Origin: Ardenticatenaceae bacterium
GTDB lineage: Bacteria; Chloroflexota; Anaerolineae; Promineifilales; Promineifilaceae
Assembly (NCBI GenBank): GCA_020634495.1
Contig: JACKBR010000008.1
Span: 74,837 to 138,836 of the forward strand
Direction of reading: 5' to 3'
Length of the DNA: 64,000 bases
Below the pieces are notes generated by a model that saw only the letters and a list, made by a program, of their open reading frames with translations, did not search any database and was not told the DNA's origin. Within the stretch, counting starts at the first letter, position 1. Every line of letters starts with the position of its first letter. This document shows, in pieces, positions 27,820 through 37,980 of the stretch. A program made the translations under genes and the position numbers.

Positions 27820-29415
27820 ATGGCAAATGGATTGGTAGATGTTCGCATTCTGCAAAGAGAATATTTATTGGCTATTTCGCGGGCCATTACCGCCGAGCTG
27901 GATTTGCAGGATGTATTGCGCATTATTCTGCGTGCGGCCGTAGAATTGGTGGCTGGCAAGGCGGGCATGATTGCGCTGCATCACCCAGAGCTTGACAGTG
28001 TGCGGGTTGCGGCCGTTTACGGGATTCCAGCGCCAATGGTAGATTATTTTGCCCCGCTGCTGCGCGATATTCCCCCACTCGACACCACAGAACAAGAGGC
28101 AGAGCTCACCCGCCGCTTACAAACCATTGCGCGGCGGTCTAACCTGGGCTTTACCCAGATGGTGCGCCTGCCGATGGTGAGTGGCGGCGAGACAATTGGA
28201 CTCATTTATGTTTTTCTTTCTGGGACGCCCTACCATTTGCCTAAAGATGCGGCCATGCTGCTGAGCAGTTTTGCGGAGCAGGCGGCCATTGCTGTGAAGA
28301 ATGCCCGGCTGTATGAGCAGGTGAACAAAGAAAAGCAGCGGTTGGATGCCATCATTCAGCAAAATGCGGATGGGGTAATGATTTTGGATCAGGCGCTGCG
28401 CATTACGGTGTTTAACCGGGCGTTAAGCCACATGATTGGCCGGACGCCGGGCGAGGTGATTGGGCAGCCGCATGAGATGGTTTTTAAGTGGCTGTCGCTA
28501 AAGACGGAGATGGATTTGCATGATGCCCTGGCCAATGGCTGGCCTTTGCCTGGCGCGGCTCATTTGTATGTGGAGGGCGATTTGCAACGGCCGTATGACG
28601 AACAGGCCAACACCGCTGACGGAAAGCGCGTAAATTTGGGTATTACTTACGCGCCGCTGATGGATGCAGACGGCCGTATGACCGACATCATTGCCAACGT
28701 GCGCGACCTGACCCGCTACCGCGAAGAAGAAGCCCTGCAAAAAACCTTTATCTCCGTCGTCAGCCACGAACTCAAAACGCCCGTTTCCATCATTAAAGGG
28801 TATGCGGGCACGCTGCGGCGGCAGGATGCCAACTGGTCACCAGAGGTGATGCAAGATTCGTTGGCCGTTATTGAAGAAGAAGCCGATAATCTGACCGATT
28901 TAATCGACAGCTTGCTAGAGGTATCCCGCCTACAGGCCGGGACGTTTAACCTGGAAGTAAGCGAAGATGTTCAACTCAACCGCGTAGTAGAAAACACGGC
29001 ACGTAAATTTGGCAATCAAACAGACAAACATAAAATTAAGGTGCAGTTTGCCGCTGATTTTCCCCCTATTTGGGGAGACGAGCGGCGGCTGGGTCAGGTG
29101 CTGAATAATCTGCTTAGCAACGCTATCAAATATTCGCCCGACGGCGGCGAAATTGTGATTCGTGGTGAAGTTCATCCGCAGCACGTAACGGTAGCGGTAC
29201 GAGACAGCGGCATCGGCATTCCAGATCATGAGCAGCATCGTATTTTTCAGAAATTTTCGCGGTTGGACAATGCCCTAAGCCGCAAAACAGAAGGCACTGG
29301 CCTGGGTTTGTTCCTCTGCAAAGCAATTATCGAGGCGCATAACGGCCGTATCTGGTTTCACAAAAACCCAGACGGCCCCGGTACCACCTTCACCTTTTCC
29401 TTACCAAGAAATTAA
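27820..29415 (+). CDS. Soluble GAF-PAS sensor histidine kinase
   Basis: Protein of 531 residues without membrane helices, so a cytosolic sensor. A GAF domain spans about 15-165 (DLQDVLRIILRAAVELVAGKAG ... FAEQAAIAVKNARLYEQV) and a PAS domain about 175-300 (LDAIIQQNADGVMILDQALRITVFNRALSHMIGRTPGEVIG, in part). The dimerisation/phosphoacceptor region has His316 in ISVVSHELKTPVS. The ATPase core has NNLLSNAIKYSPDGGE, VRDSGIGIP and TEGTGLGLFL. No receiver domain and no response-regulator gene are adjacent, so the partner is elsewhere. The nearest response regulator in the window, at 51 kb, is a lone receiver. Confidence 0.95.
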   Translation: MANGLVDVRILQREYLLAISRAITAELDLQDVLRIILRAAVELVAGKAGMIALHHPELDSVRVAAVYGIPAPMVDYFAPLLRDIPPLDTTEQEAELTRRLQTIARRSNLGFTQMVRLPMVSGGETIGLIYVFLSGTPYHLPKDAAMLLSSFAEQAAIAVKNARLYEQVNKEKQRLDAIIQQNADGVMILDQALRITVFNRALSHMIGRTPGEVIGQPHEMVFKWLSLKTEMDLHDALANGWPLPGAAHLYVEGDLQRPYDEQANTADGKRVNLGITYAPLMDADGRMTDIIANVRDLTRYREEEALQKTFISVVSHELKTPVSIIKGYAGTLRRQDANWSPEVMQDSLAVIEEEADNLTDLIDSLLEVSRLQAGTFNLEVSEDVQLNRVVENTARKFGNQTDKHKIKVQFAADFPPIWGDERRLGQVLNNLLSNAIKYSPDGGEIVIRGEVHPQHVTVAVRDSGIGIPDHEQHRIFQKFSRLDNALSRKTEGTGLGLFLCKAIIEAHNGRIWFHKNPDGPGTTFTFSLPRN

Positions 29416-29430
29416 ATTACCTGAAACTGC

Positions 29431-29486
29431 AACCTCCCGCAGGTTTGTTATCAACGATGGTTATTTATAAAACCTGCGGGAGGGTT
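29431..29486 (+). terminator. Inverted repeat between sensor kinase and CpXC gene
   Basis: AACCTCCCGCAGGTTT (29431-29446) pairs with AAACCTGCGGGAGGGTT (29470-29486) with one bulged G and a 23-nt loop. It starts 16 bases after the kinase stop and ends before the AAGGAG site of the next gene. It may end or attenuate transcription. Confidence 0.5.
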
Positions 29487-29500
29487 TATAAGGAGCAATT

Positions 29501-30838
29501 ATGCACACACAACTCACGTGCCCACAGTGCGGCACGCCCTATTCGGCCGAGGTACATCAGGTCGTAGATTCCAAACATACGCCACACTTAAAGCAGCAGC
29601 TGCTTAATGGCCAGCTAAACATGGCCGTTTGCCCCAACTGCGGCGCAGGCGGCCAAATGGCAACCATCCTGCTGTTTCACGATGCAGATTATGAAACGTT
29701 CATGGTGCATGTACCACAAGAACTTAACCTGAACACCATGCAGCGGGAGCAGATGATTGGCCAGCTTACCAAGCAGGTCATGGAAGACTTACCTCCTGAG
29801 GAACGGCGGGCCTACATGTTTCAACCGCAAATCATGCTGAACTGGCAAACATTCATGGAAAAAGTGCTGGAAACTGAGGGCATTACGCCAGAAATGATAG
29901 CCCGGCAAAAGAAGCAGTCTGAACTGCTGCAAACGCTAATTAAAGCGGACAAAGATGTGCAGGACGTGCTGCTAAAAGAGCGCGCTGACGAAATCGATGA
30001 GACCTTTTTTGCCATGCTGCAACAATTTGTGGATATGGCATCGCAAATGCAAGACAACCAGCAAATGGTGAAGCTGACCAATTTGCGTGCCCGGCTGATG
30101 ACTGAAACGCCAGCTGGCCAGCGGATGGAGCAGCAGCAAATGGCCCTGCACAAGCTGAGCCGTCAGGCTAAAAAACAAGGTGGGCTGACTTCGGCCATGC
30201 TGGTGGAGCACATCATCGCCAATCAGGAACGGCCGCATGTGGTAGATGCCCTGGTGATGGCTGCCCAGGGCGCTTTGCAATACGAATTTTTTAGCCTGTT
30301 CACGGCCGAAATTGAAAAGTTGGAAAAAGCGGGTGAAACTGCTTCCGTCAATCGCTTAAAAGCGTTACGGGCTGATTTGCTTAAGCTGTACGAAGGTATT
30401 CAAGAGCAGTCTAAAAGCATGATGCAAGAGGCGATGAACACGCTCAACACCATTTTGGCTGCGCCAGATAAAAATGAGGCATTGATGGAAAATGCGCAGC
30501 AGATTGATGAGGCGTTTATGGCTGTGTTGGCTGCTAAAATGAACGAGGCGGAGCAAAAGAACGACATTGCTCAGTTCCAGGCGCTTAACGAAATTCATAG
30601 CCTGATTTATGCCCAAATGGAGCGTACGCTGCCGCCGCATGTGCAGCTGCTTAACCAGCTTGTGCGTTCTGAATCGCCAGAAGAGCAGGTGCAGCTGCTG
30701 GATGAAAATGAGCAGTTTGTGTCTGATGATTTGATTAAGCTGATTGATCAAGTGATGGGACAGGCAGGGGAACAAGGGCAGGAAGATTTGAGCGGCCGTT
30801 TGCAATCTGTCAAAACGTTGATTCAGGCGAGACTGTAA
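29501..30838 (+). CDS. CpXC zinc-ribbon protein with long helical C-terminus
   Basis: Protein of 445 residues. The N-terminal CpXC domain has two Cys pairs, CPQC (8-11) and CPNC (44-47), spaced as a split zinc ribbon, and QLNMAVCPNCG typical of the family. From about residue 80 the protein is almost all charged helix, Gln/Met/Glu rich (MEQQQMALHKLSRQAKKQ, SKSMMQEAMNTLNTILAA), suggesting coiled coil or helical repeats. Function is unknown; CpXC proteins occur widely in Chloroflexota and Firmicutes. AAGGAGC lies seven bases before the ATG. It follows the GAF-PAS kinase by 85 bases. Confidence 0.85.
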   Translation: MHTQLTCPQCGTPYSAEVHQVVDSKHTPHLKQQLLNGQLNMAVCPNCGAGGQMATILLFHDADYETFMVHVPQELNLNTMQREQMIGQLTKQVMEDLPPEERRAYMFQPQIMLNWQTFMEKVLETEGITPEMIARQKKQSELLQTLIKADKDVQDVLLKERADEIDETFFAMLQQFVDMASQMQDNQQMVKLTNLRARLMTETPAGQRMEQQQMALHKLSRQAKKQGGLTSAMLVEHIIANQERPHVVDALVMAAQGALQYEFFSLFTAEIEKLEKAGETASVNRLKALRADLLKLYEGIQEQSKSMMQEAMNTLNTILAAPDKNEALMENAQQIDEAFMAVLAAKMNEAEQKNDIAQFQALNEIHSLIYAQMERTLPPHVQLLNQLVRSESPEEQVQLLDENEQFVSDDLIKLIDQVMGQAGEQGQEDLSGRLQSVKTLIQARL

Positions 30839-30880
30839 ACAGGATTCAGTAAGCAGTAATCGGTGAACAGTCGTCAGAAA

Positions 30881-30922
30881 AACGGCCGTATTCTGCCAAA
30901 TTTATGCTAGAATACGGCCGTT
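30881..30922 (+). terminator. Terminator-like hairpin built from two ACGGCCGT octamers
   Basis: AACGGCCGTATTCT (30881-30894) pairs perfectly with AGAATACGGCCGTT (30909-30922) around a 14-nt loop, followed by CTATTTT. It sits between the CpXC stop and the lipB start, just upstream of the lipB ribosome-binding site GGGAG. Confidence 0.65.
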
Positions 30923-30941
30923 CTATTTTGGGAGCAATTTA

Positions 30942-31640
30942 ATGCACATTGATGTGGCATGGTTGGGACAAGTTGATTATCTGGCAGCCTGGGAACAGCA
31001 GAAAATGCTGGCGGCTGAGCGTATTGCCGATCCTGAAGTGAGAGGCAAGCTGCTGCTGTTGGAGCATTCACCCACCTACACCTTGGGGCGAAACGGCCGT
31101 CTACAAAACCTCCTCCTTAGCGAAGATGAACTGAACGAGCGAAATATCGCCTTTTACCACGTAGACCGGGGTGGCGACATCACCTATCATGGCCCAGGCC
31201 AGCTGGTTGGCTACCCCATCCTCTCGCTCAAGCGCGTGTATGACCAGCCCGGTTTGGGCATGGTGCAGCGCTACGTAACCGATTTGGAAGAAGTGCTTAT
31301 TCAAACACTCGATCAGTTTGGCATCCTGGCCCGGCGGTTTACCGGCAACCGGGGCGTTTGGGTAGAAACGGCCAACGGGTTGGCTAAAATTGCCGCCATC
31401 GGCGTGCGCATTCAGCGGGGTGGCATCACCAGTCATGGTTTTGCCCTCAACGTCAATCCAGATTTGGCCTACTTTGACAACATCATTCCCTGCGGCATTC
31501 AGGATCATGGGGTAGTGAGTATGGCTCAACTTTTGCCAACGGCCGTTACCATCGCCGACGTTTTGCCCCACCTCATTTCCGCTTTTTCGACAGTTTTTCA
31601 AGTTAAAACCATTGGTGAAGCTGCCTATGTCCCTGGGTGA
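30942..31640 (+). CDS. lipB: Lipoyl(octanoyl) transferase
   Basis: Moves octanoyl groups from acyl carrier protein to lipoyl domains of dehydrogenase complexes, the first step of lipoate synthesis. At 232 residues it is of normal length. It has TLGRNGR, the strongly conserved RGGDITYHGPGQLVGYPI, Lys149 in NGLAKIAAIGV and the acyl-carrying Cys184 in NIIPCGI. GGGAG lies nine bases before the ATG. lipA follows 222 bases later on the same strand, so the pathway genes are clustered though separated by repeat-derived DNA. Confidence 0.97.
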   Translation: MHIDVAWLGQVDYLAAWEQQKMLAAERIADPEVRGKLLLLEHSPTYTLGRNGRLQNLLLSEDELNERNIAFYHVDRGGDITYHGPGQLVGYPILSLKRVYDQPGLGMVQRYVTDLEEVLIQTLDQFGILARRFTGNRGVWVETANGLAKIAAIGVRIQRGGITSHGFALNVNPDLAYFDNIIPCGIQDHGVVSMAQLLPTAVTIADVLPHLISAFSTVFQVKTIGEAAYVPG

Positions 31641-31703
31641 TACCATTACCATAAATTAGTTTGAGTCCCAGAGAGCGTGGCGCACCCAGATTTACCAGAT
31701 TTT

Positions 31704-31844
31704 TCTCTGCGCCTCCGCGCCTCTGCGTTGAATTATTTTCTGAGGAGACGACACCAACTGTCGTTGACTACCATGAATGAAAATCCGCAGATTACGCAGA
31801 TTGACCAGATTTAAATCCGCGTTCATCCGCGTTAATCAGCGTCC
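31704..31844. repeat. Patchwork of short intergenic repeat sequences between lipB and lipA
   Basis: The gap contains TCTGCGCCTCCGCGCCTCTGCG, an ACGACA-CCAAC-TGTCGT hairpin (31748-31764) and a run of near-repeats of the type CCGCAGATTACGCAGATT, CCGCGTTCATCCGCGTTAAT. Such text resembles the element at 63283-63351. No gene is present; lipA has AAGGAG just after it. Confidence 0.6.
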
Positions 31845-31862
31845 TATTTACTAAGGAGAAAC

Positions 31863-32780
31863 ATGGCTCGCATACCGTTAGATTCAATCAAAGAAACGCC
31901 AAAGCCAGAAAGACGGCCGTCCTGGATCAAAGTCCGCAATATCCACGACGTTAACGACAACTACCGCACCCTAAAAGGGCTCATGCGCCAAAAAGAGCTG
32001 CACACCGTTTGCGAAGAGGCCCGCTGCCCCAACATTGGCGAATGCTGGGGTTCAGGCACCGCCACCTTCCTCATCATGGGAGACATTTGTACGCGCAGCT
32101 GCCACTTTTGTGACGTAAAAACGGGACGGCCGTTGCCTATGGATTGGGCCGAACCAGAGCGCGTGGCCCAGGCCGTGCGCGCCATGAACCTGAAACACGT
32201 CGTCATCACCTCCGTCAACCGAGATGAACGAGAAGATGGCGGTGCGCCCATTTTTGCTGCCTGCATCAACCGCATCCGTGAGGTGCAGCCCGGCTGCTCC
32301 ATCGAAGTGCTCATCCCCGACTTCAAAGGCAGCCGCGACGCCCTGCAAATTGTCATGGACGCTCGCCCGGAAATTCTTAATCACAACGTGGAAACCGTAG
32401 AGCGCCTCTTCCGCACCATCCAGCCGCAAGATAAATACGAATGGGCCAAAGCCACCCTCACCAACGCCAAGCAAATGGCTCCAGACCTGCTCACCAAAAG
32501 CGGCATCATGGTAGGCCTGGGCGAAACCTGGGACGAGTTGGTGGCGACCCTGCAAGATTTACACAGTTGGGGCGTGGATATTTTAACCATTGGCCAATAT
32601 TTGCAGCCCACCCGCAAGCATTGGCCCGTGGAGCGATATTACACCCCAGAAGAGTTTGCCCAGCTTAAGCAACTTGGCCTGGAAATGGGCTTTCGTTGGG
32701 TAGAAAGCGGCCCCCTAGTGCGCAGCAGCTACCGCGCCGACAAGCAGGTTGAGGTTTTGCTAGGCAATGCCAGGCTATAG
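31863..32780 (+). CDS. lipA: Lipoyl synthase
   Basis: Radical-SAM enzyme that inserts two sulfur atoms into the octanoyl chain made available by LipB. The auxiliary 4Fe-4S cluster ligands are Cys50, Cys55 and Cys61 ([14 protein letters not shown]). The radical-SAM cluster is Cys76, Cys80 and Cys83 ([12 protein letters not shown]). The final [10 protein letters not shown] carries the conserved Ser that ligates the auxiliary cluster. At 305 residues it is full length. AAGGAG lies five bases upstream of the ATG. The next gene, an AI-2E-type exporter, starts eight bases after the stop. Confidence 0.98.
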   Translation: MARIPLDSIKETPKPERRPSWIKVRNIHDVNDNYRTLKGLMRQKELHTVCEEARCPNIGECWGSGTATFLIMGDICTRSCHFCDVKTGRPLPMDWAEPERVAQAVRAMNLKHVVITSVNRDEREDGGAPIFAACINRIREVQPGCSIEVLIPDFKGSRDALQIVMDARPEILNHNVETVERLFRTIQPQDKYEWAKATLTNAKQMAPDLLTKSGIMVGLGETWDELVATLQDLHSWGVDILTIGQYLQPTRKHWPVERYYTPEEFAQLKQLGLEMGFRWVESGPLVRSSYRADKQVEVLLGNARL

Positions 32781-32788
32781 GAAATAAC

Positions 32789-33895
32789 ATGAGCAATCGG
32801 TGGAGCAATCCGACTCGTTACACCATCCTTATTGTCTTATTGTTCTTGCTGGCGGCATTTTTGTATGTCATACGCTCGCTCATTGGGCCACTTATCATTG
32901 CTGCTTTGCTGGCTTATATGCTTTATCCGCTGGCAAAACGCCTGGAAGTTCGGACTGGCGGTCGTTATACATTAAGCGTAAGTCTGGTCTATTTTCCCTT
33001 TCTCATCATATTGATTGCGACGCCGGGCATTGTCATTCCCATTTTAATTCGTCAGTTCCAGACCCTTTCCGGTGAGCTATTTCAGGTTATCACCCAGATT
33101 GAAATGCTCCTGGCCCGTTCTGTCACTTTTTTTGGCTTTACTTTTTCTCCTGAGGAGCTGGCTCAGCTTTTAAATTTGACAACTGAATCCTTTACACCTG
33201 CGGCCGAAGAGACGATTCGAGCCTTAGAAGCGACTTCGACCAGCCTGCTCTTGCTGTTGGTTGTTTTGGTGGCAATTTATTACCTGATGCTTGATTGGCA
33301 GCGTCTGCGAGCCTGGCTAATTGGCCTGATGCCTGATTCTGAACAGGCTGACCTTAACCGGTTGCTAGAAGAAATTGACCGAACCTGGCGAGCTTACATT
33401 CGAGGAACCTTGCTGCTCATGTTTATGATGGGTGTTTTTTTTACCATCGTGGGGCTGGCGCTGGGGCTGCCGGGGGCGGTTGGTTTGGGCGTGTTAACGG
33501 GTTTGTTAAGCATCATTCCAGAATTGGGCCCTAGCATTGCGGGGATCATTGCCACGTTGGTGGCTTTATTTGAAGGCTCCAATTATTTGCCGCTTTCTAA
33601 TTTTTGGTTTGCCGTGCTTATTGCCAGCATTTATCTTGTTGTGATGCAGGTGAAGGCGTTGTGGTTACGGCCGTTGGTGATGGGCCGTTTTTTGCACATG
33701 AACACAGGTCTTGTTTTTGTGGCGATTATTGGTGCCGCGCTTATTTCTGGCGTTTTGGCCGCATTGATCATTTTGCCTCTGATAATAACGGCTGGGCAAA
33801 TTGGCCATTACCTGCGTAGCAAGCTACTGCACCTTGATCCCTGGCCAGCTGCGGCAGGCGCTTTAGCAGACGCCCCCGTCGAAGCAGATTCATAA
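32789..33895 (+). CDS. AI-2E/PerM-family membrane transporter
   Basis: Protein of 368 residues with about eight membrane helices: two at the N-terminus (about 12-45), one at about 63-85, then a long soluble stretch (85-148) and five helices to the C-terminus. The conserved PerM-family text is GLLSIIPELGPSIAGIIATLVAL and the final QVKALWLRPLVMGRFLHMNTGLVFVAIIGA region (in part). Members export small molecules or ions; the autoinducer-2 role is shown only for one relative. The gene is directly behind lipA, possibly in one transcript, without a functional link that I can see. Confidence 0.9.
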   Translation: MSNRWSNPTRYTILIVLLFLLAAFLYVIRSLIGPLIIAALLAYMLYPLAKRLEVRTGGRYTLSVSLVYFPFLIILIATPGIVIPILIRQFQTLSGELFQVITQIEMLLARSVTFFGFTFSPEELAQLLNLTTESFTPAAEETIRALEATSTSLLLLLVVLVAIYYLMLDWQRLRAWLIGLMPDSEQADLNRLLEEIDRTWRAYIRGTLLLMFMMGVFFTIVGLALGLPGAVGLGVLTGLLSIIPELGPSIAGIIATLVALFEGSNYLPLSNFWFAVLIASIYLVVMQVKALWLRPLVMGRFLHMNTGLVFVAIIGAALISGVLAALIILPLIITAGQIGHYLRSKLLHLDPWPAAAGALADAPVEADS

Positions 33896-33946
33896 CGATT
33901 CGGGTGGTGGAAACCCTGGTTAAAGGTGGCCAATGCAAGGAGTGCG

Positions 33947-36208
33947 CTAAACGACATGAAGCGTCATGCGTTTTGGCGCATTCATCACCTTGACTGCTTT
34001 TTGTAAAATATGCAGCAGCGCTTCTAGTTTGATGGGCTTGCTCAAGTAATCATCCATGCCGCTTTCCAGATAAACTTCCCGATCCCCAGCCAGGGCGTTG
34101 GCGGTGAGGGCGATGATGTACGGCCGTTTCTCCCCATATCGCTCTATGATTAGCTGCGTTGTTTCTACCCCATCCATTTCCGGCATGTTAATGTCCATCA
34201 GCACAATGTCATACGGTTGCCGAACCAGGGCGTCGAGCACCTCTAAACCATTGGCAGCCACATCCGCCCGGCAGCCAAATTTGGCCAACATTCTTAGCCC
34301 AACTTTTTGATTGATGCGGTTATCTTCGGCCAGCAAAATGCGTAATGATTGGCTGAAGGGAGCAAAGGCTGACATTCCCTGCGTTTGCTCGCGTTGCCGG
34401 GCTGAATATCCTTCAGAAAAGGTTGCTAGAAACATCTCATGCAGCCGGGACGGCTTGACGGGTTTGGTGAGGATGCCAGTGAATGCTTGTTTCATTGCCT
34501 CATCCTGCTGGCCAAGGGAGGTAAGCAAGAGGAGCGGCATTTTGCGGGTTGGGAACTGTTTTTGCAGCGCATGGGCCAGGTCTACGCCGTTCATTTCTGG
34601 CATTTGCATGTCAACCAAGGCAATATCAAACGATGCCCCCGTTTTCAGCAATTCCAGCGCTGCTGCGGCAGAATTGGCTTCTACGTAAGACATGCCCCAG
34701 GCGGCTACCTGGTGGCACAAAATCTGCCGGTTGGTGGCGTTGTCGTCCAGAACCAAGACATGTTTGTTGGCCAGGACGGGCTGTTCGGTTTGTAGATAGT
34801 TATCGCGCTTGCCTGGAACGGCCGTACCCAGCACAGTAAAGTGAAAGGTTGAACCAACACCAGGCTCACTCTCTGCCCACAAACGGCCGTCCATCAGCTC
34901 TGCCAATCGCTTGCTAATGACCAACCCCAGCCCCGTACCGCCAAACTTGCGCGTGGTAGAACTGTCCACCTGGCTAAACGATTGGAACAGCCGGTTCATA
35001 CGTTCCTCTGGGATGCCAATGCCGGTGTCTTTAACCGAGACGTGGAGCTGGAAACGGCCGTTATCCAATTCGGTTCCGCCCACATAAACCACGATCTCCC
35101 CTTTTGCAGTGAACTTCACCGCATTGCCCAATAAATTGGCCAAAATCTGGCGGAAGCGCGTAGCGTCCCCCACAAACAACGTCGGAATATGAAAATCAAT
35201 ACGGTAACTTAACTCCAGACCTTTGCTGGCCGATTTAGACGACACCAAATCCAGCACATCCTCCACACATTGACGCAAATCAAACGGTTGTTTTTCTAAT
35301 TCCAACTTGCCTGCTTCAATTTTGGAAAAATCCAGGACATCATTGATGATGGTGAGCAAAGAATTGCCGCTAGACTGAATAATTTGGCTATATTCTTGCT
35401 GTTCACTATTTAGCGGCGTGTCAAACAATAAACCCGTCACGCCAATGATGCCGTTGAGCGGCGTGCGGATTTCGTGGCTCATGTTAGCCAGAAACTCGCT
35501 TTTGGCTTTGGTGGCTGCCTGGGCTTCATCATTGGCAATATGCAACTTGCTATTTGTCAGCTGCAAATCTGCCAAGGTGACCTCAAGCTGGTTTTGGGTA
35601 TGCTGGCGGGCTGATTCAAAAAATAAACCTACAAAGGCCAAAAAGATGGTGCTCAGAATGGAAATTGTAACCCGAACGTTATCAAGCAGATCTAGCGGAA
35701 TAACCACAACGTAACGAGAGCCAAGCACGCGGAACCCAATAATACAAAACACGTCAAAAACCAGGCTAACCAGGCTGGCCCTGGTGTCTAGAAAAATAAT
35801 CGTCAACAATGCTCCCATCGCTAACCAGATGAGATTTGGCGACGCAATTCCCCCAGTCTCGAAAATCAAAAAAATCATAGAAATCTTCACAGCCAGCAAG
35901 TAAGCAATTGCAACAGCTCTGTAGGCGTTCGTTATTTTGAGGATAAAGGGAAGCGACAGGTAGTAAATGCCAAGAACCAGAAAAAACGTCACCAGCATAA
36001 TTGCTCTCGGAGAGAATTCGTTTAGTACAATCGGAAACAAAATGCTGCTAATGACGATTAAAAGGCCATAGAAAAGCGCAAAACCAACCAGTAGGCGTTG
36101 CTTTCTGAGAATGTCTTCATTACTTTCAGAATGGGGATTGGATAGAGGTATGAACCAATCTAATAAACCATATAGATTCTTGTTAAAAAAAGTAGATTTT
36201 TTGCTCAT
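33947..36208 (-). CDS. Membrane hybrid histidine kinase with two receiver domains
   Basis: Protein of 753 residues. Six membrane helices (about 40-195) form the sensor, followed by a short coiled coil (200-235). His245 is in [15 protein letters not shown]. The ATPase core has [23 protein letters not shown] and [13 protein letters not shown]. Two receiver domains follow: the first with phospho-acceptor Asp533 ([13 protein letters not shown]), the second with Asp672 ([14 protein letters not shown]) and an intact [10 protein letters not shown] acidic pocket. No Hpt domain is present at the C-terminus, so phosphotransfer onward needs a separate Hpt protein. It stands alone, convergent with the exporter gene. 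Confidence 0.95.
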   Translation of the reverse strand: MSKKSTFFNKNLYGLLDWFIPLSNPHSESNEDILRKQRLLVGFALFYGLLIVISSILFPIVLNEFSPRAIMLVTFFLVLGIYYLSLPFILKITNAYRAVAIAYLLAVKISMIFLIFETGGIASPNLIWLAMGALLTIIFLDTRASLVSLVFDVFCIIGFRVLGSRYVVVIPLDLLDNVRVTISILSTIFLAFVGLFFESARQHTQNQLEVTLADLQLTNSKLHIANDEAQAATKAKSEFLANMSHEIRTPLNGIIGVTGLLFDTPLNSEQQEYSQIIQSSGNSLLTIINDVLDFSKIEAGKLELEKQPFDLRQCVEDVLDLVSSKSASKGLELSYRIDFHIPTLFVGDATRFRQILANLLGNAVKFTAKGEIVVYVGGTELDNGRFQLHVSVKDTGIGIPEERMNRLFQSFSQVDSSTTRKFGGTGLGLVISKRLAELMDGRLWAESEPGVGSTFHFTVLGTAVPGKRDNYLQTEQPVLANKHVLVLDDNATNRQILCHQVAAWGMSYVEANSAAAALELLKTGASFDIALVDMQMPEMNGVDLAHALQKQFPTRKMPLLLLTSLGQQDEAMKQAFTGILTKPVKPSRLHEMFLATFSEGYSARQREQTQGMSAFAPFSQSLRILLAEDNRINQKVGLRMLAKFGCRADVAANGLEVLDALVRQPYDIVLMDINMPEMDGVETTQLIIERYGEKRPYIIALTANALAGDREVYLESGMDDYLSKPIKLEALLHILQKAVKVMNAPKRMTLHVV

Positions 36209-36470
36209 TAATTTTCAAAAAGATACCCTGTTTATTTGTAGATGCTCCCTCTGGTAAGTATGACAGGATTGGCTTTGATTGACCCTAGTCATTCAGTCCT
36301 GCGGAGGCCGCCTTTTATTAGGAAATGCTCAAGGATTTTATGCTTCAATTTTGGAGATTTTCTTCTGAGGGGTAGGTGCCACAACTATTACCGGTTGTAA
36401 GGGTTATCTGCTTGGGATACCATTACCCAAAAACAGAAGCATAAACACAAAACTCTAGCAAGGATAAAGC

Positions 36471-37883
36471 ATGGCACGAACAAAAATAGTCGCCACCATT
36501 GGCCCCGCTTCCAATAACCCCGAAACCATTCGCCGCATGATTGCAGCGGGGATGCGCGTGGCTCGTATAAACTTTTCTCATGGCAACCATGAACAGCACA
36601 GTAAAACAGTCAAAATGCTGCGCGAAGTGGCCGCCAGCGAGAAGAAAGTTTTGGGTATCCTGGGCGATTTGCAGGGGCCTAAAATCCGTTTAGGGCATGT
36701 TAAAACGGGCGGTATCCAGCTTACGTTAGGTGAAGAAATTGTGCTAACCCCCCATCGCGGCCAGCCTGCCATGATCCACATGCCCCACCCAGACCTCATT
36801 GCCGTCATTGAACCGGGTGCCCGCCTGGTCATTGGGGATGGCGAAGTGGAATTTACGGTGGCCGAAAAAATGGGCGATGCGCTGCGCTGCATCACAACCG
36901 TTGCCGGTTTGTTGGAATCGCGCAAGGGGGTCAATGCGCCTGGCACCGATTTACCCATTTCTAGCATTACCGACAAAGATAAGGAAGATTTGAAGCTGGT
37001 TTGTAAGCTGGAGCTGGATTACGTCGCGCTCTCTTTTGTGCGTACGGCCGCAGACATTCAAGAGCTGCGTGAACTGATGGCCGCTGAAGGGGCAGATATT
37101 CCCATCATCGCTAAGATTGAAAAAAGCGAAGCGATTCAGCACCTGGAAGAGATTCGGGATGCAGCCGATGGCATGATGGTTGCCCGTGGCGATTTAGGCA
37201 TCGAGGTGCAGCCGCAAGAAGTGCCTCTGCTACAAAAGCGCATCATTCGGGCGTGCAACAAAGTTGGCAAGCCAGTGATCACCGCCACGCAAATGCTGCA
37301 ATCAATGGTTGAGCATCCCCGACCCACCCGGGCCGAAGCCAGTGATGTGGCCAACGCCATTTTGGATGGCACAGATGCTGTGATGCTGTCTGGTGAAACG
37401 GCTTCTGGCAGCTTCCCGGTAGAGTCTGTGCTGATGATGAAGCAAATTAGCGAGATTATTGAGGGGGCCTTCCCTTATACGGAGTGGCGCAACCGGCGGC
37501 AGGCAGAAGCGGCGGAATCGCACAATGTGGCTGAAGCCATCAGCGCCGCTTGCTGTGATATTGCAGAGCAGGTAGGAGCCAAGGCAATTGTCAGCGCCAC
37601 GATGTCTGGCTATACGGCTACGCAAATTGCCCGCCACCGGCCGCCAACGCCGGTAATGGCGGTGTCGCCACTGGAGCGAACGCAACGGAAGCTGTCGTTG
37701 GTTTGGGGGGTGGAATGTATTTTGGTACCGGCCTTTACCAATACCGATGAGCTGTTGTCGCAAACGGCCGTTGCCATGCAGCGGTTCAACCTGAGCGCTG
37801 GCGCTAAATTAGTCATCACCGCCGGTGTTCCTTTTGGCCTCACCGGGCAGACCAATCTCATTCAGGTTCACGAAATAACCTAA
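36471..37883 (+). CDS. pyk: Pyruvate kinase
   Basis: Transfers phosphate from phosphoenolpyruvate to ADP, the last step of glycolysis. At 470 residues it has TKIVATIGPAS at the N-terminus, ARINFSHG, the catalytic-Lys signature IPIIAKIEKSEAI, VARGDLGIEVQ and the metal/phosphate region TRAEASDVANAILDGTDAVMLSGETA (in part). A C-terminal domain (VAEAISAACCDIAEQ ... LVITAGVPFG) completes it; no extra C-terminal PEP-utiliser domain is present. AAGGA lies about nine bases upstream of the ATG. It is followed by the AAA ATPase gene after 97 bases. Confidence 0.98.
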   Translation: MARTKIVATIGPASNNPETIRRMIAAGMRVARINFSHGNHEQHSKTVKMLREVAASEKKVLGILGDLQGPKIRLGHVKTGGIQLTLGEEIVLTPHRGQPAMIHMPHPDLIAVIEPGARLVIGDGEVEFTVAEKMGDALRCITTVAGLLESRKGVNAPGTDLPISSITDKDKEDLKLVCKLELDYVALSFVRTAADIQELRELMAAEGADIPIIAKIEKSEAIQHLEEIRDAADGMMVARGDLGIEVQPQEVPLLQKRIIRACNKVGKPVITATQMLQSMVEHPRPTRAEASDVANAILDGTDAVMLSGETASGSFPVESVLMMKQISEIIEGAFPYTEWRNRRQAEAAESHNVAEAISAACCDIAEQVGAKAIVSATMSGYTATQIARHRPPTPVMAVSPLERTQRKLSLVWGVECILVPAFTNTDELLSQTAVAMQRFNLSAGAKLVITAGVPFGLTGQTNLIQVHEIT

Positions 37884-37980
37884 AGCCAGGCAAAAATGCG
37901 CTTGTGTAAATAAAATAGGCGATTTACAATACATCTCCATTCGTTCACAGCAGTTGCAGGGATTTCACGGAGAATTACAA

